Assembly: GCF_007004135.1 (NCBI RefSeq)
Contig: NZ_VJMG01000075.1
Location: 1 to 46,620 of the forward strand
Source: Affinirhizobium straminoryzae
GTDB taxonomy: Bacteria; Pseudomonadota; Alphaproteobacteria; Rhizobiales; Rhizobiaceae
DNA length: 46,620 bases
Reading direction: 5' to 3'
This document shows, piece after piece, positions 14,573-22,998 of the stretch (the stretch's first letter is position 1; each line of letters begins with the position of its first letter). Below the pieces are notes generated by a model that saw nothing but the letters and a program-made list of their open reading frames with translations, ran no database searches and had not been told where the DNA came from. The translations under genes and the position numbers were made by a program.

Positions 14573-15559
14573 ATGGTGCTCCTCTCCCGCCGTTCCCTGC
14601 TTGCCGCCTCGGCCATTCTGGCAGCGCCCGCCCTGTGGCGGCCGGCAGAGGCCCGCACCACCACCATCACGGTGGCCTCGCTGCTTGGCGAGGACAAGCC
14701 GGAAACCCTGATCTGGCGCCGCATCGCCGAACAGGTGGAACAGGCACTGCCCGGCCGCTTCCGCTTCAACATCGTTGCCAATGGCGCGCTCGGTGGCGAA
14801 AAGGAGGTGGCGGAAGCCACGAGGCTCGGCTCCGTCCAGGCCAGCCTCTCCACGGTCTCGGCGCTGACCGGCTGGGTGCCGGACCTGCAGGTGCTCGATC
14901 TTCCGTTCCTGTATCGCGATGCCGATCATGTGCGCCGCGTGGTGACGGGAGCGGTCGGCGCGGACCTGACGGCAAAGCTTGCCGCGCAGAATTTCATCGC
15001 CTGCAGCTTCATCGATTACGGCGCCCGCCATCTCTTGACCAAAGAGCCGGTGACGCGCCCGGACCAGCTGGCCGGCAAGCGCATCCGGGTGATCCAGAGC
15101 CCGCTGCACACCAGGCTGTGGAGCGCCTATGGCGCGGCCCCGGTCGGCATCCCGATCACCGAAACCTATAATGCGCTCTCCACCGGCGTCGTCGATGCGA
15201 TGGATCTCACCAAATCCGCCTATGCCGGTTTCAAGCTGTATGAGGTCGTGCCCTATCTGACGCAGACCGGCCATATCCGCGCCTCGGGCGTCGTCTTCTT
15301 CGCCGCCTCCTTCTGGCAGGGGCTGTCCGATCAAGACCGCGCCGTGCTGCGTCAGGCGGCCGAGGCGGGCGCCCAGACCTTCAACCGTCTGATCGCCGAG
15401 GACGAGGCGCGCTCGATGGAGGTCGCACGGGCGCATGGCGGTCAGGTGCTGGCGCCGGAGGTCCCGGAAGCCTGGCAGGCGGGAGCCAGAACCGTCTGGC
15501 AGGATGTCGCCGTGCAGGTCGGCGGCATGGCGCGCATCGAAACCATCCGCAGCGCCTGA
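14573..15559 (+). CDS. TRAP transporter solute-binding protein (DctP family)
   Basis: 328 residues from ATG 14573 with ACGAGG six bases upstream. The N-terminus LLSRRSLLAASAILAAPALWRP looks like a twin-arginine or Sec signal. DctP features are visible: LPGRFRFNIVANGALGGEKEVAEATRLGSVQ, the LPFLYRDADHVRRV block, and ALSTGVVDAMD near the C-terminal lobe; the conserved substrate-carboxylate Arg region reads LAGKRIRVIQSPLH. It feeds the fused permease immediately upstream and is the last gene of the riboswitch-controlled operon. Substrate unknown; a thiamine precursor is predicted from the operon. Confidence 0.9.
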   Translation: MVLLSRRSLLAASAILAAPALWRPAEARTTTITVASLLGEDKPETLIWRRIAEQVEQALPGRFRFNIVANGALGGEKEVAEATRLGSVQASLSTVSALTGWVPDLQVLDLPFLYRDADHVRRVVTGAVGADLTAKLAAQNFIACSFIDYGARHLLTKEPVTRPDQLAGKRIRVIQSPLHTRLWSAYGAAPVGIPITETYNALSTGVVDAMDLTKSAYAGFKLYEVVPYLTQTGHIRASGVVFFAASFWQGLSDQDRAVLRQAAEAGAQTFNRLIAEDEARSMEVARAHGGQVLAPEVPEAWQAGARTVWQDVAVQVGGMARIETIRSA

Positions 15560-15575
15560 GCCGCCTCTGGCGGGC
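15560..15575 (+). terminator. Small stem-loop directly after the TRAP binding-protein gene
   Basis: CCGCC (15561-15565) pairs with GGCGG (15569-15573) over a three-base loop immediately after the stop codon. There is no T-run. It could mark the 3' end of the thi/TRAP transcript or protect it; evidence is only the fold. Confidence 0.3.
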
Positions 15576-15603
15576 AGGGCGGTTTCGGGTTACCAGAACG
15601 ACG

Positions 15604-16164
15604 ATGACCGACGAGACCGACCCGCCCGATTCCGCGCCCCCGACGGCCCGCATGCTGAGCTGGGCCCGCAATTCCGCCGCCTACCGGCTGTCGAAGCGGA
15701 TGATGACCGAACGGCAGCTGGCGGATGCGATACGCCGCAGGGCGCGCGAAAAGTTCGAGGGCATCAGCGAGACACAATTGCAGGCGCTGGCAGACAGCGC
15801 CGTCGCCTTCGGCCTCGACATGAAGGCGCTGGACGATCAGGCCTATGCCGAGATCCGCACCCGCTCTGCCGGACGGGCCGGCAAGTCGAAGCGGGCGATT
15901 GCCCAGACGCTGGTGCAGAAGGGCGTCGATCGTACGATCGTCGCCGAGGCGGTGCAGGCGACGGACGATCTGGCGGCAGGCGTCGCCTATGCCCGCCGCC
16001 GCGCCTTCGGCCCCTTCCGCCGGGCCGACCTCGATGAGAAGCAGAAGGCAAAGGAAATCTCCGCCTTCGCCAGACAGGGTTTCGGCTACGAGATCGGTGC
16101 CCGGATCGTCGCCATGGAGCGCGAGGAGGCCGACGAGATCCTTTCCGGCCAGCCCTTCGGGTGA
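15604..16164 (+). CDS. recX: RecX family regulatory protein
   Basis: 186 residues, all-helical and strongly charged, with the RecX pattern of repeated three-helix units: RLSKRMMTERQLADAIRRRA, then VAFGLDMKALDDQAYAEIRTRSAGRAGKSKRAIAQTLVQKGVD, then AAGVAYARRRAFGPFR. RecX binds RecA filaments and limits recombinase activity. The N-terminal repeat is of the divergent alphaproteobacterial kind. recA is not in the window. The gene stands alone, 44 bases after the TRAP gene and followed by a strong terminator, so it may share the upstream transcript or have its own promoter. Confidence 0.88.
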   Translation: MTDETDPPDSAPPTARMLSWARNSAAYRLSKRMMTERQLADAIRRRAREKFEGISETQLQALADSAVAFGLDMKALDDQAYAEIRTRSAGRAGKSKRAIAQTLVQKGVDRTIVAEAVQATDDLAAGVAYARRRAFGPFRRADLDEKQKAKEISAFARQGFGYEIGARIVAMEREEADEILSGQPFG

Positions 16165-16183
16165 GAACGCATCCTCAACCTTG

Positions 16184-16210
16184 TCACGGCGCCGTGAATT
16201 TTTATTTTTT
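16184..16210 (+). terminator. Rho-independent terminator after recX
   Basis: TCACGGCGCCGTGA (16184-16197) is a perfect 14-base palindrome that folds into a five-pair stem with a GCGC loop, followed by a T-rich tract (attTTTATTTTTT) to 16210. Its position 20 bases after recX fits a terminator for the preceding genes. Confidence 0.85.
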
Positions 16211-16359
16211 CCAAAACTTTTCAAAAGGATAAATATCGACAACACCGGTGGAAACAGGCTCCACAGGGACCGCGTCGCAGCTCTCGTCCGTTCCGGCGAA
16301 AGGAGCCATTAACCTTTATTTTCTATTCATACACTGCCATCTAGTACGCGGTCGGTGTC

Positions 16360-19300
16360 ATGCATTTTTACAGAACGAACTTCCCCAAATCCGAGTCCAC
16401 GCAGTCCGAGGACGGGTCGTACGATCCGGCAGGCACTGCGGAGGATCGCAGGACGCCGGCGGTCGACCCGACGCAGGTCGTGGAGGAGCAGGCACCCTGG
16501 CAGGCCGCCTTCCGTCTGGCCCCGAATGTTCGCTTCACCCGCACGCCGGAAGCCGTGATCGCCCGTCCGCGAACGCGCGATCCGATCGCCCCCGTTGCGC
16601 CCGAAGAACGGATGCCCGCCGCCAATGGCCGTCTGATGGAGCCGGTCGAGATGGCCGGCAGCGTGCGTTCCGGCGAGGAAACGCTGGCACCCGAACTGCT
16701 GGTCAATGCCCTGCAGGGCGTAGCGTCTGCCATGCAGCAGCCGGCCACACCACCGGCCCCGAAGGTAAAGCCCGAACCTTCGCCGCGCGCGCTCATTTTC
16801 AAGCGGCCGAAGAAGCCGGACCCTGTCGCGGAAACGCCGGTGCCCGACATGCCGCAACCGGCTGCCGCGCAGGCGGAACCGCAGGCAATGGCGAACACTG
16901 TTTCTCCGGCGCCGGTCGAGACGGCTGCCCCGGCAGCCGCAGGCATGAACGGCGCGGCAACCGCAAGCCCCGTGCTGCAGGCCGCAGGCTTGGCACCCAT
17001 TTTTGCCGAATCCGCCTCGGTCGTCTCCGTCATTTCAGCCGTTTCCGTGCCGCTGACGGCCACCGTGCCGGCTGGCCCCGCCGTGGAACCGCTTGCCACT
17101 GCAGAGCCGGTCGCGGCCGCCTTGCCTGAAAACCCCATGACCGCAACCGTGAAGCCAGCCCTGCCGGAACAGGACATGCCGGCTGCCGAGACCGCATCGG
17201 CAATGGCCTCCGCGCCGGTCACTCCCAAACTGTGGCTGTCCGATTTCGCTTTCTTCGAAGCAGGCTTCGACGGCGAGATGCCGCTGTCGCCGGCCACGCC
17301 CGCCCGCAAGCCCGCGGCCGCCGTGATCGTTCCGCAGGCGGTACTGCCGCGCCGTCCGGCCGAGGTCGTGCGCCTGCAACATCCGCTGGTGCCGAACAGC
17401 GTGACGGCGCTTTACCGCGAAGTCCGCCCCGGCACCCGCTATCCGCGACCGGTCGCGAGCGCCCTGATGCCGAAAATGGTGATGCCGAGCCTTCAGCCGG
17501 CGGCGGCCGTCGCGGCAGCTGTCTCCGCACCGGTCCCGGCACCGGTCGAAACGCCCGTGTCGATGATCGCTCCCGTCGCCGCCGAACCGCTGCCCGCGGC
17601 CGCACCGGAACCGGTGGTGCCCGTCATGTCGCCGGTCGCTCCCGTCCTCGAAACGCCGGCCTGCGCGCCCGAAGCACCGGCACCGGCTATCGAGCCGCAG
17701 CCGGTCGCCCTGGCGGCAGAGCCGGTTGCGCCCATCGCACCGGCGCAGACCGTGCGCACCATCGTGCCGATGTCGCGCCGTCGTCCCGAAGGTCTTCCGG
17801 GCCTTTCCGGCGCCCTGAGCGTGCGCGACAGCGACGACGCCTACGAATTCCCGCCGATCTCGCTGCTGCAGGAGCCCTATGGCCAGCAGGCCGAAGCCAT
17901 GCAGCCGGACATGCTGCAGCAGAGCGCGGGCCTTCTCGAAAGCATTCTCGAAGATTTCGGCGTCAAGGGCGAGATCATCGACGTGCGCCCCGGCCCGGTG
18001 GTAACGCTTTACGAATTCGAGCCGGCACCGGGGGTCAAGTCCTCGCGCGTCATCGGCCTGGCAGACGATATCGCCCGCTCCATGTCGGCGCTCTCCGCCC
18101 GTGTTGCGGTGGTTCCCGGCCGCAATGTGATCGGCATCGAACTGCCGAATGCGGTCCGCGAAATGGTGTTCTTCCGCGAACTCATCGAATGCGAGGATTA
18201 CTGGGAAACCAAGCATCGCCTGCCGCTTTGCCTCGGCAAGACGATCGGCGGCGAACCTGTCATCGCGGAACTTGCCAAGATGCCGCATCTTCTCGTCGCC
18301 GGCACCACCGGTTCCGGCAAGTCGGTCGCCATCAACACCATGATCCTGTCGCTGCTCTACCGGTTGCGCCCGGAAGAATGCCGGCTGATCATGATCGATC
18401 CGAAGATGCTGGAACTGTCCGTCTATGACGGCATCCCGCATCTGCTGACCCCTGTCGTGACCGATCCCAAGAAGGCCGTGCTGGCGCTGAAATGGGCCGT
18501 GCGCGAGATGGAAGACCGCTACCGCAAGATGTCGCGGCTTGGCGTGCGCAATATCGACGGCTATAACGCCCGCGCAGCGCAAGCCCGCGAAAAGGGCGAG
18601 ACGATCACCGTCAGCGTCCAGACCGGCTTCGACCGCAACACCGGGGAAATTGTCTACGAGGATCAGGAACTCGACCTCTCGCCCATGCCCTATATCGTCG
18701 TCGTCGTCGACGAGATGGCCGACCTGATGATGGTGGCCGGCAAGGAGATCGAAGGGGCGATCCAGCGTCTGGCGCAGATGGCACGTGCCGCCGGCATCCA
18801 CCTGATCATGGCGACCCAGCGTCCGTCCGTCGATGTCATCACCGGCACGATCAAGGCGAACTTCCCGACGCGCATCTCTTTCCAGGTGACGTCGAAGATC
18901 GACAGCCGCACCATTCTCGGCGAGCAGGGCGCCGAACATCTGCTCGGCCAGGGCGACATGCTGCATATGGCCGGCGGCGGCCGCATCATGCGCGTCCACG
19001 GCCCCTTCGTCTCGGATGCCGAGGTGGAGCATGTCGTCACGCATCTGAAGGCGCAGGGACGCCCGGATTACCTCGGCAATGTGACCGAGGACGAGAGCGA
19101 TGCCGAGGACGAGGCGGAAAGCGACGCCGCCGTGTTCGACCGCACCCCGATGGGGGCAGCCGACGACAGCGACGACCTTTACGAAAAGGCCGTCAAGGTG
19201 GTGATGAAGGATCGCAAGTGCTCGACCTCCTACATCCAGCGGCGGCTCTCGATCGGCTATAACCGTGCCGCCTCCCTGGTGGAGCGGATGGAGCAGGAAG

Positions 19301-19380
19301 GCCTTGTCGGCCCGGCAAACCATGTCGGCAAGCGCGAGATCATCTCGGGCAAGGGCACAGGCGGCCAGGGCGACGAGTGA
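16360..19380 (+). CDS. ftsK: FtsK/SpoIIIE-type DNA translocase without membrane domain
   Basis: 1006 residues. The first about 480 are a proline/alanine/valine-rich low-complexity linker with no membrane span, unlike classical FtsK. The motor follows: alpha domain (ESILEDFGVKGEIIDVRPGPVVTLYEFEPAPGVK), Walker A GTTGSGKS at 648-655, Walker B VVVVDEMADLMM around 779, MATQRPSVDVITG, and a C-terminal winged-helix gamma domain (KCSTSYIQRRLSIGYNRAASLVERME) that reads KOPS DNA. It would pump DNA toward dif for XerCD resolution. Rhizobiales commonly carry one membrane and one soluble paralogue; this looks like the soluble one. No convincing Shine-Dalgarno precedes ATG 16360. It converges with the monooxygenase gene, three bases apart. 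Confidence 0.92.
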   Translation: MHFYRTNFPKSESTQSEDGSYDPAGTAEDRRTPAVDPTQVVEEQAPWQAAFRLAPNVRFTRTPEAVIARPRTRDPIAPVAPEERMPAANGRLMEPVEMAGSVRSGEETLAPELLVNALQGVASAMQQPATPPAPKVKPEPSPRALIFKRPKKPDPVAETPVPDMPQPAAAQAEPQAMANTVSPAPVETAAPAAAGMNGAATASPVLQAAGLAPIFAESASVVSVISAVSVPLTATVPAGPAVEPLATAEPVAAALPENPMTATVKPALPEQDMPAAETASAMASAPVTPKLWLSDFAFFEAGFDGEMPLSPATPARKPAAAVIVPQAVLPRRPAEVVRLQHPLVPNSVTALYREVRPGTRYPRPVASALMPKMVMPSLQPAAAVAAAVSAPVPAPVETPVSMIAPVAAEPLPAAAPEPVVPVMSPVAPVLETPACAPEAPAPAIEPQPVALAAEPVAPIAPAQTVRTIVPMSRRRPEGLPGLSGALSVRDSDDAYEFPPISLLQEPYGQQAEAMQPDMLQQSAGLLESILEDFGVKGEIIDVRPGPVVTLYEFEPAPGVKSSRVIGLADDIARSMSALSARVAVVPGRNVIGIELPNAVREMVFFRELIECEDYWETKHRLPLCLGKTIGGEPVIAELAKMPHLLVAGTTGSGKSVAINTMILSLLYRLRPEECRLIMIDPKMLELSVYDGIPHLLTPVVTDPKKAVLALKWAVREMEDRYRKMSRLGVRNIDGYNARAAQAREKGETITVSVQTGFDRNTGEIVYEDQELDLSPMPYIVVVVDEMADLMMVAGKEIEGAIQRLAQMARAAGIHLIMATQRPSVDVITGTIKANFPTRISFQVTSKIDSRTILGEQGAEHLLGQGDMLHMAGGGRIMRVHGPFVSDAEVEHVVTHLKAQGRPDYLGNVTEDESDAEDEAESDAAVFDRTPMGAADDSDDLYEKAVKVVMKDRKCSTSYIQRRLSIGYNRAASLVERMEQEGLVGPANHVGKREIISGKGTGGQGDE

Positions 19381-19383
19381 TCG

Positions 19384-20736
19384 TCACCCCGGCTGCCGGG
19401 CCGCCGCATAACGGTTTGCCGGCAGCGACAGGCCGAGGTTTTCGCGCAGCGTGGACCCTTCGTAGTCGTCGCGGAACAGGCCGCGACGGCGCAGTTCCGG
19501 CACCACGAGCCGGATAAAATCGGCAAGGCTTGCCGGCAGCGTCGGGCACATCAGGATGAAACCGTCGGCGGCGCCCGCCTCGAACCATTCCTCCATGAAA
19601 TCGGCAATCTCCGTCGGCGTGCCGGTGATGCCGTTGCCGGTGCTCTTTTCCGCGTAATGGCGGATGAGGTGGCCAAGCGTGTGGCCCTTGCGGATGTAAT
19701 CGGTCAGTTCCTCGAACAGCGCCTTGGAGCCCTTCGGCTCGGCCGGCAGCCGCTCCATCGGGAAGGGTTCGTCAAGCGCTGCGCCGGAGAGATCGGTCTC
19801 GAGGAATTCGCCCAGCATCCAGCGGCCGACATCCGGGTGCAGGTTGTCGATCAGGAAATTCACCTTGGCCTGTGCCTCGGCCTTCGTCTCGCCGACATTG
19901 ATGACGACGCCCGGCATCATCTTGAGGTCGCTCGTCTGGCGGCCGAACTTCGCCATGCGGCCCTTGACGTTCTCGGCAAAGGCCTTGTTGCGCTCCAGGC
20001 TGGAGGCAAGGCTGAAGACGATCTCGGCGGTGCGGGCGGCAAGCTCCATACCCGGTTCGGATCCGCCGGCCTGCGCAATCACCGGACGCCCCTGCGGCGA
20101 GGCGGCGATGTTAAGCGGCCCGCGCACCTGGAAATGTGTGCCCTTGTGGTTCAGCGTGTGCAGCTTGTCCTTGTCGTAGTAGAGCCCGGAGGCCTTGTCG
20201 AGGATCAGGGCATCGGGCTCGTAGCTGTCCCAGAGACCGAAAACGACATCGACGAATTCCGCGCCGCGTTCATAGCGCCAGCTGTGCGGCGGCAGCCCGT
20301 CGAAATTGTAGTTGTAGCCGGTCTCGTCATGGTCGGAGGTCACCACGTTCCAGCAGGCGCGGCCGCCGCTCAGGTGATCGATCGAGGCAAAGATGCGGGC
20401 GAGATTGAAGGGCTCGTAGAAACTGGTGGACGCCGTGGCGACGAAGCCGATCCTCTCCGTCAGCACCGAGAGCGCCGAAATCAGCGACAGAGGTTCGAAG
20501 CGGTTCATCTTGGTCGGCGAGCGCGACAGGGCCTCCGGATCGCCGATGGCAGCCGCCGGCGAATCCGCCAGGAACATGAAGTCGAATTTTGCCGCCTCCG
20601 ACATCTTCGCCACGTTCAGCAGGTGGTCGATGCGGTTGGCGCCGTTGACGTCCACATCCGGATGGCGCCAGGCAGCCGGGTTGAAACCGAAGGTATAGAC
20701 GAAGGTGCCGAGTTTCAGCTTGTCGGGGCGCGCCAT
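19384..20736 (-). CDS. FMN-dependent monooxygenase, NtaA/SnaA/DszA family
   Basis: 450 residues, with AAGGAAG six bases upstream of the start. It is a bacterial-luciferase-like TIM barrel using FMNH2 from a separate reductase: LGTFVYTFGFNPAAWRHPDVD at the start, FDFMFLADS, the SLISALSVLTERIGFVATASTSFYEPFNLAR block, SGGRACWNVVTS and PVIAQAGGSEPGMELAA are all family hallmarks. Members oxidise chelators (NTA), sulfones or S-substituted cysteines. It is the last gene of an operon with an amino-acid-type ABC importer and a GntR regulator, 12 bases after the latter, suggesting oxidation of an imported amino-acid-like compound. No flavin reductase is nearby. Confidence 0.92.
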   Translation of the reverse strand: MARPDKLKLGTFVYTFGFNPAAWRHPDVDVNGANRIDHLLNVAKMSEAAKFDFMFLADSPAAAIGDPEALSRSPTKMNRFEPLSLISALSVLTERIGFVATASTSFYEPFNLARIFASIDHLSGGRACWNVVTSDHDETGYNYNFDGLPPHSWRYERGAEFVDVVFGLWDSYEPDALILDKASGLYYDKDKLHTLNHKGTHFQVRGPLNIAASPQGRPVIAQAGGSEPGMELAARTAEIVFSLASSLERNKAFAENVKGRMAKFGRQTSDLKMMPGVVINVGETKAEAQAKVNFLIDNLHPDVGRWMLGEFLETDLSGAALDEPFPMERLPAEPKGSKALFEELTDYIRKGHTLGHLIRHYAEKSTGNGITGTPTEIADFMEEWFEAGAADGFILMCPTLPASLADFIRLVVPELRRRGLFRDDYEGSTLRENLGLSLPANRYAAARQPG

Positions 20737-20748
20737 GGCGGCTTCCTT

Positions 20749-21537
20749 TCAGGAGGGTTCGATCGGGAACTGGCGGCCCTGCACGGGCGTGAAACGGGCG
20801 GTCAGCGCGTGCTGGCTGCCGGGATAGGTAAGCCGCACCCTGGTCACCGTTTCCTCCAGCCGCCAGGTCTGCCGCTCGACGACCAGCACAGGGGCCGCGC
20901 GAAAAAGGCCAAGCGCGGCGGCAGCACTGGCGGTGGCGGCATCGGCTGAGATGCGGTGCTCGGCTGCACTCCATGGCACATGCTTCAGCAGCCATTGGCC
21001 AGGCGCCAGCGCCTCGAAGGCCTCTGCCTCGGCCTCCGGTGCAATGGCAAGGTTGATGATGCGCTCTTCCAGGCAGAACGGTTCCTCGCCGGCGAAATGC
21101 AGGACCGAGACCGCCAGCACCTTGCCGCGCGCCGGGAGTGTGGAGAGCGCCTGTTCGGACTTGCTTGGACGGCGCACCGTGCGGGAGAGCACCCTGTGGC
21201 AATAGGCAAGGTTGAGAGCACGCACCTCCTCGCCGATATCGTAAATCTCCAGAATGGCGCTCTGCCCGTCCTGCGGCATCACCACGCTGCCGGTCTTGCG
21301 CCGCCGCAGCACCAGTCCGGCGCGGGCAAGCTCGGTCAGCACCTTGTTGACCGTCATTCGCGAGCAGCCATAGGTGTCGGTCAGCGCCTGTTCGGAGGGA
21401 ATGCGATGCCCGGGCGGCCAGCGGCCGGAGAGAATATTGCCCTCGATGTCACGGCGAATGCGCTGGTGCAGGGAGAGCGGTCGTCTGACATGCGCGACGT
21501 CCCCCTGCGGACCTGACGTGCTTGCATCGCCGGCCAT
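20749..21537 (-). CDS. GntR family regulator, HutC subfamily (UTRA effector domain)
   Basis: 262 residues from ATG 21537, four bases after the ATPase stop; a longer reading to 21696 would run antiparallel into the ATPase codons and is rejected. Residues about 18-85 form the GntR winged helix (LHQRIRRDIEGNILSGRWPPGHRIPSEQALTDTYGCSRMTVNKVLTELARAGL, given here as the run of the motif in parts), and the rest is a UTRA ligand domain with the HFAGEEPFCLEERIINL block. HutC-type repressors release DNA when they bind a pathway intermediate. The gene sits inside the operon it probably controls; a matching palindrome lies at the operon promoter. Confidence 0.9.
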   Translation of the reverse strand: MAGDASTSGPQGDVAHVRRPLSLHQRIRRDIEGNILSGRWPPGHRIPSEQALTDTYGCSRMTVNKVLTELARAGLVLRRRKTGSVVMPQDGQSAILEIYDIGEEVRALNLAYCHRVLSRTVRRPSKSEQALSTLPARGKVLAVSVLHFAGEEPFCLEERIINLAIAPEAEAEAFEALAPGQWLLKHVPWSAAEHRISADAATASAAAALGLFRAAPVLVVERQTWRLEETVTRVRLTYPGSQHALTARFTPVQGRQFPIEPS

Positions 21538-21541
21538 GACA

Positions 21542-22333
21542 TCAGGCCAGCATGGAAGCACCCCGATCCAGATAGGTATCGAGGAACTGTTCGAGACGCG
21601 GATGGCGCGGCTTGGCAAAAATCTCCGAGGGGGCGCCGGTAAACAGCAGCCTGCCCTGATCAAGGAAACTGATCTGGTGACCGACAGTCGCGGCAAAGCC
21701 GATCTCGTGGCTGACGACGACCATGGTCATGCCTTCGGCGGCAAGTTCGCGCATCACGTTCAGCACTTCGCCGGTCAGTTCCGGATCGAGCGCCGAGGTC
21801 GGCTCGTCGAACAGCATGATCTTCGGGGAGAGCGCCAGCGCGCGCGCAATTGCCACACGCTGCTGCTGGCCGCCGGAGAGCTGCGAGGGATAGTGCCCGG
21901 CGCGGTTGGCGAGGCCGACCTTTGCGAGTTGCACCATGGCGCGCTCCTCGGCCTCGGCCTTCGGCACCTTGTGCACGGTCTTCAGCGCTTCCGAGACATT
22001 GCCGAGCGCCGTCATGTGCGGCCAGAGATTGAACTGCTGGAAGACCATGCCGATTTGTGCGCGTACCGCACGGATCTGGCCGGCCGGCAACCGCTCACGC
22101 TCGCCCTTCGCATTCTCGAAGAAGCCGAGCGCCTCGCCGTTGACGGTGATCATGCCCTCGCTCGCCTCTTCCAGGAAGGCGAGGCAGCGCAGCAGCGTGC
22201 TCTTGCCGGAGCCGGAGGGGCCGATCAGGCAGGACACCTTGCCTTCCGGGACGTCGAGATCGATGTCCTGCAGCACGGTCGCGGTGCCGAAACGCTTGAC
22301 GAGGCTGCGAACGGAAATGGCGGGAAGCGTCAT
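21542..22333 (-). CDS. Polar amino-acid ABC transporter ATP-binding protein (GlnQ/HisP type)
   Basis: 263 residues, overlapping the upstream permease by ATGA. All ATPase motifs are intact: Walker A GPSGSGKST, Q-loop GMVFQQFNLWPH, signature LSGGQQQR, Walker B IMLFDEPTSALD and H-loop VSHE. The FNLWPHMTALGNV phrase is typical of the polar amino-acid uptake (PAAT) class. It powers the two membrane subunits encoded just upstream. It probably transports a cystine-like or S-substituted amino acid, judged from the monooxygenase downstream. Confidence 0.93.
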   Translation of the reverse strand: MTLPAISVRSLVKRFGTATVLQDIDLDVPEGKVSCLIGPSGSGKSTLLRCLAFLEEASEGMITVNGEALGFFENAKGERERLPAGQIRAVRAQIGMVFQQFNLWPHMTALGNVSEALKTVHKVPKAEAEERAMVQLAKVGLANRAGHYPSQLSGGQQQRVAIARALALSPKIMLFDEPTSALDPELTGEVLNVMRELAAEGMTMVVVSHEIGFAATVGHQISFLDQGRLLFTGAPSEIFAKPRHPRLEQFLDTYLDRGASMLA

Positions 22334-22998
22334 GATGCGGCAAACCTGAAGGTGGACAGACGGGTTTCGGCGAGGCGTCCGAGGCGGGCGGCGGCCTCGA
22401 CGATCACCCAGTAGATGACGGCAAGCAGGAAGATCGCTTCAAGGAAGGCATATTCCTGGGAGCCGATGGCGCTGACGGTGGTCGTCAGTTCCGGCACGGT
22501 GATGATCGACAGCACGGCCGATTCCTTGAGCAGGATCACCGCGAGATTGACCGAGGGCGGCAGCACGATCAGCGCCATTTCCGGCAGGAGGATGCGGCGG
22601 ATGATCTGCAGGCGCGAGAGGCCAAGGCACTCGCCGGCCTCCACATGGCCATGCGGCACGGAGGCATAGCCGGCACGAAAGATTTCCGAATAGTAGGCAG
22701 CTGCATAGACACTGAGGCCGAGCAGGCCGCAAGGCACCGGGTCGAGCGAGAGGCCGACGAAGGGGCCGCCGTAATAGACGAGGAAGATCTGGATCAGAAA
22801 GGGCGTGCCGCGCAGCACCTCCACGACGAAGCCCAGCGGCAGGTCGACCGCACGACCGCCATAGCGGCGCAGCGTCGCCACGATGAAGCCGATGAGGATG
22901 CCGAGCAGCATGCCGGCAATCCACAGCGCGAGCGTGACGCCGGTGCCGCTGATGATCTCCGGCAGGTGCTTCAGGATGACATTGGGATCGAAGATCAT
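22330..22998 (-). CDS. Polar amino-acid ABC transporter permease (HisM/GlnP type), second subunit
   Basis: 222 residues with about five membrane helices. The GTPFLIQIFLVYYGGP stretch after helix 2 and the EAA loop VEAGECLGLSRLQIIRRILLPEMALIVLPP are the signatures of PAAT permeases. It overlaps the other permease gene and the ATPase gene by four bases each, so the three are made together as a heterodimeric membrane channel. Substrate specificity cannot be read from it. Confidence 0.92.
   Translation of the reverse strand: MIFDPNVILKHLPEIISGTGVTLALWIAGMLLGILIGFIVATLRRYGGRAVDLPLGFVVEVLRGTPFLIQIFLVYYGGPFVGLSLDPVPCGLLGLSVYAAAYYSEIFRAGYASVPHGHVEAGECLGLSRLQIIRRILLPEMALIVLPPSVNLAVILLKESAVLSIITVPELTTTVSAIGSQEYAFLEAIFLLAVIYWVIVEAAARLGRLAETRLSTFRFAAS

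Noticed and set aside
16299..16359. AAGGAG-like Shine-Dalgarno and TTAACC half-site ahead of ftsK (possible leader ORF or CtrA site)
   Set aside because: No ATG, GTG or TTG lies at a usable distance, and the TTAA-N7-TTAA pattern has two mismatches in its second half.
17500..17760. Possible tandem DNA repeat in the ftsK linker
   Set aside because: The protein is low complexity (Pro/Ala/Val/Glu) but the nucleotide sequence shows no regular repeat unit.
17035..19323. 762-codon minus-strand open frame opposite ftsK
   Set aside because: Composition is His/Arg/Gly-rich and motif-free; ftsK on the other strand carries all motor motifs over the same bases.
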